From Flammeovirga agarivorans (GTDB lineage Bacteria; Bacteroidota; Bacteroidia; Cytophagales; Flammeovirgaceae): DNA of 64,000 nt. Below are positions 35,940 to 44,614 of this stretch, in pieces. The stretch is from assembly GCF_012641475.1 (NCBI RefSeq), contig NZ_JABAIL010000003.1, positions 310,001 to 374,000 of the forward strand, read 5' to 3'. The notes beneath the pieces were generated by a model. It was not told where the DNA came from. It worked only from the letters and a program-made list of their open reading frames with translations, and searched no databases. The position numbers and the translations under genes are program-made. Positions within the stretch are counted from its first letter, which is position 1. Every line of letters begins with the position of its first letter.

Positions 35940-37844
35940 ATGATAAGATCGGTACAAAATGTTATCTTAACTCTACTATTTTTATTATCACTACAGCCTT
36001 TATCTTATGCACAGAATTTAAACTCAAATGATTTAGTTATTCATTTAGATGATGCCTCAAATGAGCAGTTACTTAACCTTGAAAAAATTCCTTTTTACAA
36101 GGACAATTCAAGAGTAATGACATATGCAGATATCGTTGGAGATTCATTAGAGTTTAAGAGTGCTAAAAAGTATTCTAAGGAAAACTTTGATACGAAAGCG
36201 ACGTATTGGATGAAGTTTTATATCGATATCCAAAAATTCAATAATAAATCATGGACATTTGAATTATATGATCAAGCCATTGATGATGTTGTTGTATTTT
36301 TTGTAGAAACTGACGGTGAAGTAAAAAAAGAGGTCATGGGTGATATGTATAATTTCGACCAGAGACCCTTTGCACACAAAAACTTTATCATTCCCCTAAA
36401 TAATAATATTGATTACAGCCAACCAATTTATATTAAGGTGCAATCGAACCACAAGGTAGATTTGCATATCAATTTTAGAAGTACTGAGCGTTTAGTATAT
36501 CATGCTACTTTGGAGTATTTATGGTTTGGTATCTATTACGGAGCGATTTTAATCATGGCCATTTATAATTTCATGCTGTGGTTAAGTATCAGAGAATCAA
36601 AATATTTAGTATATATTCTACATATTTTTACAGTGGGTTTATTTAATGCTTCTGCAGACGGAACAGGCTTTCAGTTTGTGTGGTATGATAACCCGATCAT
36701 CAATAGTTACGCTGTTAATCTATTAAGTATTTTCTGTGCATTGTCTGTGACTTTCTTAATTAAAGAAGTCTTGATCAAGGAAGCCAAGAATGCAAAATAT
36801 GTACGTTATATCAATTACCTTTTAATAGGGCAAACACTGATTTTGGCCGTAGATTTATTAATTATTAATAGTCAGGCCAATAGTATTATTCTCTTGCTTT
36901 GTATCCTTATTTTATTGTACTATACCGTTAATGTTTATAGAGAAAAGCTAATCTCGATCTACTTTGTATTCGGTTTATTGATGTTGTTGGCAGGGACGAT
37001 TTTATCAATCCTAAAAGCTCATGGCATGATACCGTTTAATATGCTTACACAGTATAGTTTAAGAGGATCACTTTTAATGGAAATGCTTTTGTTCTCTTAT
37101 GCCTTATATGATTCATTACGAGTTTTAAAAGAGAACGAGAAGCGATCGCAATTGCAGCTTATTGAGCATCAAAAGAAAACAGAAATGATGCAAAAGCAAG
37201 TGATCGAGGAGCAAGAGAAGACCATGCGTCTGAAAAACAAGGTCAATGAAGAGCTTGAAACTAAGGTACAGGAAAGGACAGCCTCATTAATGGAAAGTGA
37301 AAGAAAGTTGAAGGAGCTCAACCAGAAGTTACAGGAGAAAACAGATCACCTTAATTTGATTAATCAGACCTTGGACGTCAATAATTATAAGCTGAAGAAA
37401 AGTATCATTAAGGAGAGAGAAAATAGGTTTGTGCATAAGATCATAAGCTTAGAAGAATTTAAAGAACTCTTTCCTGATCATTTATCTTGTAAACGCTATT
37501 TGGACAAGCAAAAGTGGGAACAAGGGTACGAATGTAAGCAGTGTAAAAACACAAATTATTCTAAAGGCAACCAATCATTTTCTAGACGTTGTTCTAAGTG
37601 TGGTTATGTAGAGTCTGTGACGAGTAATACCGTATTTCATAGCGTAAAATTTGACCTTACAAAGGCATTTTATCTTTCATATATCACAAGGTATCATGAA
37701 AAGGATTTTACAAATGTTGAGTTAGGAACGCAATTGGAAATGTCGAGAAATACTGTAGCCAAGTTTAAAACGAAAATCCTTAGTGCCAAGGAGAAGAAGT
37801 TATTATTACCGACATTCTCGCCAGAAATTTTCAACAAAAATTAA
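35940..37844 (+). CDS. 7TMR-DISM membrane sensor fused to an IS1595-like zinc-ribbon/HTH output
   Basis: From the ATG at 35940 (an upstream TTG frame adds no sense) the product has 634 residues. A signal peptide (LTLLFLLSLQPLSYAQ) is followed by a periplasmic DISM sensor domain (about 25-180), seven hydrophobic helices (about 190-400) and a coiled coil (about 405-510). The cytoplasmic end is a zinc ribbon, C532-K-Q-C535 with C551-S-K-C554. SVTSNTVFHSVKFDLTKAFY and a probable helix-turn-helix (NVELGTQLEMSRNTVAKFKTKI) come next. The ribbon, the SNTVFH string and the HTH match the N-terminus of IS1595-type transposases, but no DDE nuclease domain is present. I infer a membrane-bound DNA-binding regulator. 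It lies between the PUL operon and the sulfatase pair. Confidence 0.82.
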   Translation: MIRSVQNVILTLLFLLSLQPLSYAQNLNSNDLVIHLDDASNEQLLNLEKIPFYKDNSRVMTYADIVGDSLEFKSAKKYSKENFDTKATYWMKFYIDIQKFNNKSWTFELYDQAIDDVVVFFVETDGEVKKEVMGDMYNFDQRPFAHKNFIIPLNNNIDYSQPIYIKVQSNHKVDLHINFRSTERLVYHATLEYLWFGIYYGAILIMAIYNFMLWLSIRESKYLVYILHIFTVGLFNASADGTGFQFVWYDNPIINSYAVNLLSIFCALSVTFLIKEVLIKEAKNAKYVRYINYLLIGQTLILAVDLLIINSQANSIILLLCILILLYYTVNVYREKLISIYFVFGLLMLLAGTILSILKAHGMIPFNMLTQYSLRGSLLMEMLLFSYALYDSLRVLKENEKRSQLQLIEHQKKTEMMQKQVIEEQEKTMRLKNKVNEELETKVQERTASLMESERKLKELNQKLQEKTDHLNLINQTLDVNNYKLKKSIIKERENRFVHKIISLEEFKELFPDHLSCKRYLDKQKWEQGYECKQCKNTNYSKGNQSFSRRCSKCGYVESVTSNTVFHSVKFDLTKAFYLSYITRYHEKDFTNVELGTQLEMSRNTVAKFKTKILSAKEKKLLLPTFSPEIFNKN

Positions 37845-37870
37845 TCGATCAATATTCACTAACATCATTC

Positions 37871-37890
37871 ATATTCTTAATTAAGAATAT
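37871..37890. promoter_or_regulatory. 20-bp perfect palindrome ahead of the sulfatase pair
   Basis: ATATTCTTAATTAAGAATAT is a perfect inverted repeat with ten-base arms and no spacer. It lies 18 bp upstream of the sulfatase start (37909) and 26 bp after the fusion regulator stop. I infer a dimer-binding operator or promoter element for the sulfatase genes. Confidence 0.6.
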
Positions 37891-37908
37891 ACTATCAACT
37901 AAAACCAA

Positions 37909-39918
37909 ATGAAATATTACAAAGCATGGGCCATAGGTGTACTACTATTTTGTAGTACCCAAGTATGGGCTCAATCACCTAATTTTATTGTCATTGTAGC
38001 CGATGATCTTGGTTATTCTGATGTAGGATACCATCAATACAGAACTGATATTCCTACACCAAACATTGATGCACTTGCCACTAAAGGTGTGCATTTTACA
38101 GAAGGATATGTTACCGCTCCAGTTTGTGCTCCTTCTAGATCAGGATTACTGACGGGGACTTACCAACAACGTTTTGGTTTCAAAGATAACCCAGGACCTT
38201 TCCGTCCTTCCCCAGAGATTGTTCCGGGGATCAGTCATGATTACCCTACGTTAGCCCAAGAATTAAAAGAAGCGGGGTACAAAACAGCTGCGATAGGAAA
38301 ATGGCATCTTGGAGGACAGGAAGACAATGCATACATCCCTTATAATAAAGGCTTTGATTACTATTATGGTTTCTTAGGAGGTGCATCATCGTATTATTTT
38401 GAAGATCATGCAACGCAGTTTTTCTTAGAAAATGATACCCCTATACAGACGCCCAATAAGTATTTAACGACACTATTTGGAGACAAGGCAGTTGAATATA
38501 TTCAGCAACAAGACCAAGAACAACCGTTTTTTATGTATTGGGCACCTAATGCTGTTCACTCTCCACTAGAAGCTCCTAAGGAAGTTTTAGCGCAGTTTTC
38601 TCATATCGAGGACCCCATGCGTAAGAAGCTTGTAGCCATGCAATATGTAATGGATCAGAATATTGGTAGGATTGTACAGGCCTTGGAAGAGCAAAACTTA
38701 CTAGAGAATACGATGATCGTTTTTATTAGCGATAATGGAGGGAAACCGAATGATAATGCTTCCTACAACTTACCACTCAATGGACAAAAAGGAACTTTAT
38801 ATGAAGGAGGAATAAGAGTACCCTACTTTATGTATTACCCAAGTAAAATTGCTGCCAATCAGAAATATGAAAAGATGGTTACAAGCTTAGATATTATGCC
38901 AACGATCTTATCTCTAGCTGGAAAAACACCTACCAATGCATTAGATGGGGTGGACTTATTACCCTACTTAAATGAAGTTGATAATAAGGTTCCACATCAG
39001 GATTTATATTGGAAAAATGCCAATAAATGGGGAGTAAGAGACTTGGAATGGAAGTTATTTTATGATCAGAAGAACGATAAAGTCAGGTTATACCATATTG
39101 CAAATGACCCTTACGAAGAGCAGGATGTATATGATCAATATCCTAATGAAGTGGAAAGATTAACCCAAATGTATACTGCTTGGGATAGCAAGAATGCGAC
39201 CTATTCTTGGGGATGGAATCCGGCTGCCATCGGGAAGTATAAAGTAGATAATCAGTTTACGTTTGAGGAATTGATATCAGAGAAATTTTCGAGTGTAGAT
39301 TTTGAAGATGTAATGGTGGTTCCTAATACCAAAAAGGAAGGTTTAAATACTTCAAATCAAGTGATGCACCTTAAAATGGGAGATAAGAAAGGTACGTTAA
39401 AAGTATCCGCTAGATATTCTCCGATGATGAAAAAAGGGCACCGATTTGGACATTTAAAAGTGAGAAGCAAACAACCATTTACGGTGACAATGAAGCTAAA
39501 TGGAGATACAAAAGCGATTGTATCACAAAAGGCTCATAAAGAGTACAACGGAAATGATGAATGGCAAGACCTAGTATTTGATTTTTCAGAATGGAAAGGC
39601 AAAAAATCAAAAGGCATCACACTTGAATTTTCTGGAGTGGAGCACAACGAAGACATTTTTGTCGATGACATCTGGTGGAATAATCAAGGAAAAGAAATAA
39701 TTGATAATGTGAGTACTAAAGTAGAAAATGTTGCACTTTATCCAAGTATCTATGATGAAGATAAACAAGTAGTTGTTTGGAAAAATATCCCCAATGTGGA
39801 ACAATACATTATCAAATACAAAGGAGAAGTGATAGGAACAACAGACAAGAATTATCATTTGCTACCGAAAGAATACGAGAAAAAAGAACTGAACATAAAA
39901 GGAGCTAAAATCAACTAA
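37909..39918 (+). CDS. Secreted sulfatase with C-terminal beta-sandwich domain
   Basis: The 669-residue sulfatase has a signal peptide ending VWAQ and the formylglycine site at C73 in APVCAPSRSGLLTGTY. Its metal-binding start is VIVADDLGYSDVGYHQ, and further ligands lie in FISDNGGKPND. The catalytic domain ends near residue 450. The remaining ~200 residues (from about 455, SVDFEDVMVVPN) form a beta-sandwich module with LKVRSKQPFTVTMKLNGD and VDDIWWN. They resemble a carbohydrate-binding module, similar in style to the one in the GH16 protein here. Another sulfatase gene starts three bases after its stop, so the two are surely co-transcribed. Confidence 0.92.
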   Translation: MKYYKAWAIGVLLFCSTQVWAQSPNFIVIVADDLGYSDVGYHQYRTDIPTPNIDALATKGVHFTEGYVTAPVCAPSRSGLLTGTYQQRFGFKDNPGPFRPSPEIVPGISHDYPTLAQELKEAGYKTAAIGKWHLGGQEDNAYIPYNKGFDYYYGFLGGASSYYFEDHATQFFLENDTPIQTPNKYLTTLFGDKAVEYIQQQDQEQPFFMYWAPNAVHSPLEAPKEVLAQFSHIEDPMRKKLVAMQYVMDQNIGRIVQALEEQNLLENTMIVFISDNGGKPNDNASYNLPLNGQKGTLYEGGIRVPYFMYYPSKIAANQKYEKMVTSLDIMPTILSLAGKTPTNALDGVDLLPYLNEVDNKVPHQDLYWKNANKWGVRDLEWKLFYDQKNDKVRLYHIANDPYEEQDVYDQYPNEVERLTQMYTAWDSKNATYSWGWNPAAIGKYKVDNQFTFEELISEKFSSVDFEDVMVVPNTKKEGLNTSNQVMHLKMGDKKGTLKVSARYSPMMKKGHRFGHLKVRSKQPFTVTMKLNGDTKAIVSQKAHKEYNGNDEWQDLVFDFSEWKGKKSKGITLEFSGVEHNEDIFVDDIWWNNQGKEIIDNVSTKVENVALYPSIYDEDKQVVVWKNIPNVEQYIIKYKGEVIGTTDKNYHLLPKEYEKKELNIKGAKIN

Positions 39919-39921
39919 ACC

Positions 39922-41406
39922 ATGAAAAGAAGGTACAGAATTTTAATAGGCATTTTGTTATGCATTGCTGCAAGAGTTGCTCAAGGGCAAACACCTAATA
40001 TTTTACTTATCACCGCAGACGATATGGACTACTATTCATTGGGAGTGAATGGTAGTAAAGTAGAAGATATTACACCCAACTTAGATAAGTTGGCAGGTGA
40101 GGGAATACGTTTTACAAATGCCCATGTTACTGTAGCGGTTTGCCAACCTTCTAGAGGAGTGATTGGTACAGGGCGTTACCCTAACAATAGTGGTATTTTA
40201 GGTTTTTACAGTGCCTATAATTCAGTGCCTACTTTAGCCGAAGAATTAAAAAAGGGAAAAGGATATGAAGTGGGAGTACTTGGTAAGGTAAAACACTCTA
40301 CCCCTAAAGACGATTACATCTGGGATTACGATCAAGATGCAAAAGATCTAGGAAGTGGGAGGAGCCCAAGGTTATATAAAAAGCATTTTCAGAAGTTTGT
40401 GCAACAAGCAAAAGGTAAAGATGCCCCTTTCTTTATGATGGCGAACACCCATGATCCACACCGTCCTTTTTTCAAGGATACTCCCAATTATGAAAGAGGA
40501 GGGAAGCAAAGACCTTCAAGAATTTATACTCCAGATGAGGTAGAGGTACCGGGCTTTTTAGAAGATTTGCCAGGTGTTAGAGAAGAATTGGCTGGGTATT
40601 ACTCTTCAGTAAGAAGATGTGATGATGTTATTGGCGGACTTTTAAAGGTTTTAGACGAAGAAGGATTGGCTGAGAACACCATCGTTGTGTACTTATCTGA
40701 CAATGGTATGGCTTTCCCTTTTGCAAAGTCTAATGTCTATGTACAGTCTACCAGAACTCCTTTTATCGTTAAATGGCCTAAAGGAATTAAAGCTGGTCAA
40801 GTAGATGAGGAGCATTTAATTTCAATGGTTGATTTAATGCCTACGTTACTAGAAGCTACAAAAATTAAGTTGCCTAAAAAGCTGGATGGTAGAAGTTTCT
40901 TGCCAATATTAAAAGGTAAAAAGCAACAAGAAAGGGAGTTTGTATATACTCATTATAATGAAAATTCAGGGAGCAAAGCCTTTACTATGAGAGCGGTGCA
41001 ATCTAAAGATATCTTATATATTTTCAACCCTTGGGCAGTTGGTGGCCGTCAATACAAAACGTCTTCGATTAATGGTTCATCGTTTGAGGCGATGACTGAA
41101 GCTGCACAAAACGATAAAGAACTAAGGGAAAGACTAGATTTCTGTTTATTCAGAACAGTCACTGAGATGTATGATTTAAGCAAGGATCCTCATGCCTTAA
41201 AAAATATCATTGATGACGACGAGTATGCTACTACACAAGAGGTCATGGAACAAGAAATGATTAGAAGTATGCAAGTCACTAAAGACCCTATGTTGCAGTT
41301 GTTCTTACAAAGGGATAATGAGCAATATCTGATGAAGGAAACGAATAAAATTCAGAAAGACGCGAATATCCGTAAGAAGGAGAGAAGGGTACAAAAAGCT
41401 AAATAA
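39922..41406 (+). CDS. Secreted sulfatase (formylglycine type)
   Basis: The 494-residue sulfatase has a signal peptide (ILIGILLCIAARVAQG). The formylglycine Cys is C74 in VAVCQPSRGVIGTGRYPNN. Metal ligands lie in LITADDMDYYSLG and VVYLSDNGMAFPF. The CQPSRG context resembles the group around sulfamidase/S1_8 enzymes, but this is a weak assignment. The C-terminus (about residues 440-494) is a charged helix. It follows the preceding sulfatase gene by three bases. With the first sulfatase at 22664, the locus encodes three; no formylglycine-generating or anaerobic maturase gene is in the window. Confidence 0.92.
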   Translation: MKRRYRILIGILLCIAARVAQGQTPNILLITADDMDYYSLGVNGSKVEDITPNLDKLAGEGIRFTNAHVTVAVCQPSRGVIGTGRYPNNSGILGFYSAYNSVPTLAEELKKGKGYEVGVLGKVKHSTPKDDYIWDYDQDAKDLGSGRSPRLYKKHFQKFVQQAKGKDAPFFMMANTHDPHRPFFKDTPNYERGGKQRPSRIYTPDEVEVPGFLEDLPGVREELAGYYSSVRRCDDVIGGLLKVLDEEGLAENTIVVYLSDNGMAFPFAKSNVYVQSTRTPFIVKWPKGIKAGQVDEEHLISMVDLMPTLLEATKIKLPKKLDGRSFLPILKGKKQQEREFVYTHYNENSGSKAFTMRAVQSKDILYIFNPWAVGGRQYKTSSINGSSFEAMTEAAQNDKELRERLDFCLFRTVTEMYDLSKDPHALKNIIDDDEYATTQEVMEQEMIRSMQVTKDPMLQLFLQRDNEQYLMKETNKIQKDANIRKKERRVQKAK

Positions 41407-41439
41407 AGACATTACTTTCGTAATAGTGATTCGGTGTAT

Positions 41440-41478
41440 AAATAAGGATTAGGTGAAAGCTTAATCCTTTATTTTTTT
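41440..41478 (+). terminator. Terminator after the sulfatase pair
   Basis: AATAAGGATTA at 41441-41451 pairs with TAATCCTTTATT near 41462-41473 (one bulge) and is followed by a T-run. It ends the two-gene sulfatase transcript. Confidence 0.75.
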
Positions 41479-41629
41479 AGTCTTTCCTATAATAAGGATA
41501 TTCCAATTAAAACATGTTGATCGTTTTCAGGCTATTGTAATATTATAATTGAGTGAAATTTTAAAAATATTGTCTTTTTTATATAAATTAAATCGTATTA
41601 CAATAACTGGTGAATAAAGAAAATTAATA

Positions 41630-42184
41630 ATGGGACATTTTAGTGGATATCCATTGACTAGATGGAAAGGAAAAAGGTTGATGATTTTGGAGGAAGATTT
41701 TTCTTATACAGATGATGATGGAAAAATTTGGTTAGCACCTTCAAATACCGAACTAAAAACAGAACTCAATGGGGCTACAATTCCGAGAACACTTTGGTCT
41801 TTAATAGGGTCTCCGTATGTAGGTTTATACAGAAGAGCATCCGTTGTTCATGACTTTTTTGTAGGTGAAGGTAACAATCCAGATGTTTCTTTTTTGGATA
41901 GAAGGAAGGCTGATAAAATGTTTTTTGAAGCTTGTAAAACTGACGGTTGTAGTTGGAGGTTTGCCGCCATCCTTTATTTAGGAGTGAGTGTTGGGTCATG
42001 GGCATCAAAATTCAGCTTTATGAACAACATTGACTATGAAGATGATACATTAAGTGTAGAAGAAGAGAAATATATAGTTAATAAATTTTTCAGTCTTAGA
42101 GATAAAGCAGACTTAATCATTAATGACAACGAAAATTTTGAAGATCTGGAAAGGTTGGTGGATACTGAAATAAATAGAGATTAA
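41630..42184 (+). CDS. DUF1353 domain protein
   Basis: The 184-residue protein belongs to DUF1353, also found in phages and plasmids. Signatures are NGATIPRTLWSLIGSPYVGLY, the HDFFVGEG segment with conserved His-Asp, and RRKADKMFFEAC. The function of the family is unknown. A terminator on each side makes it a single-gene unit between the sulfatase pair and the convergent GH16 gene. It may be a separate acquisition in the locus. The C-terminal 40 residues are acidic. Confidence 0.85.
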   Translation: MGHFSGYPLTRWKGKRLMILEEDFSYTDDDGKIWLAPSNTELKTELNGATIPRTLWSLIGSPYVGLYRRASVVHDFFVGEGNNPDVSFLDRRKADKMFFEACKTDGCSWRFAAILYLGVSVGSWASKFSFMNNIDYEDDTLSVEEEKYIVNKFFSLRDKADLIINDNENFEDLERLVDTEINRD

Positions 42185-42194
42185 TCTTAGGAAA

Positions 42195-42230
42195 AAAGAA
42201 ACTCCATAAATATTATGGAGTTTCTTTAGG
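42195..42230. terminator. Bidirectional terminator
   Basis: A perfect 14-base-pair stem (AAAGAAACTCCATA at 42195-42208, TATGGAGTTTCTTT at 42214-42227) with a five-base loop separates the convergent DUF1353 and GH16 genes. Confidence 0.88.
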
Positions 42231-42248
42231 GATTAGATGTAAATGATT

Positions 42249-44435
42249 TTAGTTGATCAAAACTCTTTCTATTAAGTCATTTTTATTTGAAGAGATTCTT
42301 ATGAAATATAAACCTGTATCTAGATGTGCCACATTAATATTAATTTGTGGTGTGTTTAAATCACTTTTTTCATAAATGATTCTCCCATAGATATCTATCA
42401 AAGCCAATGTGTCGATCTCCATATTTCTTCTCAATTTGATATTCAAATTTTGATTAGCTGGATTGGGATAGACATCTATTAAGGATGAATCAAATTTCGT
42501 TTCATCTGTATTACTGATCACACTGTTATTTGTAGAACATGAAACGGTATTCAACGAAGCATTGTAAGTTAGATTAGTGTAATCTACACCTTCTACACAC
42601 ACTTCAAATGATTGGTCAGATGTTGTAGATGAAGTGGTAAGTGTAACCTTCCCATCTTCTCCCGTAACACCAGAAAAGTCTTCATTAAAACTACCTCCGA
42701 AGGTTCCTTCTACGGTAGCACCATTCACTGGTTGATTTAGATTATCATAAATAGTAATGGTTGCTTGCCCATATACTTCATTATTTTCACTTTCTGTAGT
42801 TGTCGTTTCTATAGCGTAGACAAACACTTCTTCCGCAGCTGATTCAGTATAAGATAGGGTGATGTCATCGACCCAGATCACTCCTGATCCTGATGATGTG
42901 TTGCCAAAGTTGACAAAAATTTCCATCCCAGAGATCATGGTACGATCTACTAATGTACCCGGATCTGGATAGCCTGATTTCCACTTTCCATTAAAGTCCC
43001 AAGTATAGGTATACCATTCTCCATCTTTTGTTACTTCCGGTTCAAATGGGATTTCATTTGTAGCATAACCATGAAAGTCAACTAAGTCTATTCTGAAGTT
43101 AGCGTTAGGATTGTTGTTTTCTAGTTTTACTTTAACAGAGAGTTTAGCATGGTTAGAAAGGTCTAATATAGCATCAAAGTCTTTTGTAATCCTTGGATAA
43201 TACTCAGGTCTATTGACAGTATAATCAATACGTAAAGCTTCCTCTTCTAGGCTTAAAGTAAAGTTATTGTCTCCTGTAGGAGGGTTGTACTCTTCAAGTT
43301 GATCTGTAGAAAAGTCATCTATAATATAATCAACTTCTGTTTCAAGGTTGTTCCTTACTAGCACTTCTATAACATCACTTGTCGTTCCACAAGACGTTTC
43401 CATATCTACGCTTACTCCACCCGATTCATCACTTACTTGCACTTCTATTGTATTAGTACCTTCTCCAGATAAGATCGTATATCCTTCAGGTACATGCCAG
43501 TTGTAGCTGTCTTTACCCTCTGAAGCAGTAAATGTTACCGTTGCATTTGTTTCTAATAGACTTTCGCCAATTAAATGGTCTTTCACTTCATATACCCTCA
43601 CATAGTCCACCAACATTTTCACACCTTCTTCACGGTCAAAAATGGTAACGTCTACACCTAGGTCATTATCTACTTTAACAGCACCACCCCAGTCGCCACC
43701 AACAGCAACATTTAAAAGAACGGCAAACGGTTGAGTAAAAGGCCAAGCTTCCCATCCTGTACCATCGTTATATGTTGTGAAGAATAAAGCATCATCAACA
43801 TAAAACTCCATTCTATTGGGTGTCCATTCTACTACATAATTATGAAATTCAGTAGTCACAGTAGGTACAGTAATCTTATCTGTTTTTTGAGTGCCTTGTC
43901 CCCAATTGTATTTATATGTATGCGTAGTGGCATGTACTACCCCTTCTTCATACCCCACATGTTCCATGATATCAATTTCACCCGTATTTGGCCAACCACC
44001 ACCACCATAGTTGGAGTTTTGCCAGTTTTCAGGCATCATCCATATAGCAGGCCATGTGCCTCTACCAGAAGGTAGTTTTGCTCTTACTTCTATTCTACCA
44101 TGTAGTGTTCGATGACCAGGAGTATTGGAGAATAATCGGGCAGATGCATATTCATTTTCTGTTTCCGATTCTGTCGCTTCAATAATTAATAGACCATCCT
44201 CAACTCTAGAGTTTTTTCTATCATTTACATAAGCCTGTAGTTCGTTGTTATTGGCACCAACACCCATTATTTCATGTACCCATATGGAAGGGTCGGGTGC
44301 ACCTGTATAATCAAATTCATCACTCCATAACAGTTCTCTACAAGATAGGTTCTGAGCATTTGCATTCTTTGTAAAAAGTAAGAGTGAAGATAATATTAGT
44401 AGTGTTTTAATCACTAAAGAGTAATAGATTTTCAT
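42249..44435 (-). CDS. Secreted GH16 beta-glucanase (laminarinase-type) with CBM-like module and type IX tail
   Basis: From the ATG at 44435 the protein has 728 residues (an in-frame ATG at 44492 lies outside the signal peptide). After the signal peptide (LLILSSLLLFTKNANAQ) comes a GH16 domain (about 29-285). The catalytic strand GEIDIMEHVG has E153, D155 and E158, and the WPAIWMMPENW and VEWTPNRMEFYVDD landmarks follow. A PKD-like region, a beta-sandwich CBM-like module (about 395-555) and an Ig-like module lead to a type IX sorting tail (VYPNPANQNLNIKL to ERVLIN). Laminarinase-like beta-1,3-glucan cleavage is the best guess. It lies beside the LuxR regulator gene on the same strand. Confidence 0.92.
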   Translation of the reverse strand: MKIYYSLVIKTLLILSSLLLFTKNANAQNLSCRELLWSDEFDYTGAPDPSIWVHEIMGVGANNNELQAYVNDRKNSRVEDGLLIIEATESETENEYASARLFSNTPGHRTLHGRIEVRAKLPSGRGTWPAIWMMPENWQNSNYGGGGWPNTGEIDIMEHVGYEEGVVHATTHTYKYNWGQGTQKTDKITVPTVTTEFHNYVVEWTPNRMEFYVDDALFFTTYNDGTGWEAWPFTQPFAVLLNVAVGGDWGGAVKVDNDLGVDVTIFDREEGVKMLVDYVRVYEVKDHLIGESLLETNATVTFTASEGKDSYNWHVPEGYTILSGEGTNTIEVQVSDESGGVSVDMETSCGTTSDVIEVLVRNNLETEVDYIIDDFSTDQLEEYNPPTGDNNFTLSLEEEALRIDYTVNRPEYYPRITKDFDAILDLSNHAKLSVKVKLENNNPNANFRIDLVDFHGYATNEIPFEPEVTKDGEWYTYTWDFNGKWKSGYPDPGTLVDRTMISGMEIFVNFGNTSSGSGVIWVDDITLSYTESAAEEVFVYAIETTTTESENNEVYGQATITIYDNLNQPVNGATVEGTFGGSFNEDFSGVTGEDGKVTLTTSSTTSDQSFEVCVEGVDYTNLTYNASLNTVSCSTNNSVISNTDETKFDSSLIDVYPNPANQNLNIKLRRNMEIDTLALIDIYGRIIYEKSDLNTPQININVAHLDTGLYFIRISSNKNDLIERVLIN

Positions 44436-44520
44436 AATTGAAACATAGATTAAAAAGTTCATTTCATATGGGAACCAATCCCGATGTTTCAAAGGTAGAG
44501 GGTGAAAAATCTTTCACATA

Positions 44521-44580
44521 AAAACACTACCGCGCAATACTACACAACCCTTTTTTACCCACTACTCAAAACTACTCAAA
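44521..44580 (-). promoter_or_regulatory. GH16 promoter region with ACTAC repeats
   Basis: On the plus strand the tandem exact decamer ACTACTCAAA occurs twice at 44561-44580. Two further ACTAC cores lie near 44525 and 44538. The GH16 gene starts at 44435, so these lie 90-145 bp upstream of it, within the promoter. They may bind the adjacent LuxR-type regulator. Confidence 0.4.
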
Positions 44581-44614
44581 ATTCATAATCAACTATTATT
44601 CAATGATTTAAAAA

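Noticed and set aside
35940-37844. A true IS1595 element or transposase insertion
   Set aside because: There is no DDE nuclease domain, no terminal inverted repeats or target duplication, and the zinc ribbon is in frame with a complete sensor protein.
22664-41406. The sulfatase-like genes might be phosphodiesterases acting on phosphoglycerol-bearing glucans
   Set aside because: All three have the C-x-P-S-R formylglycine motif, which fits true sulfatases better.
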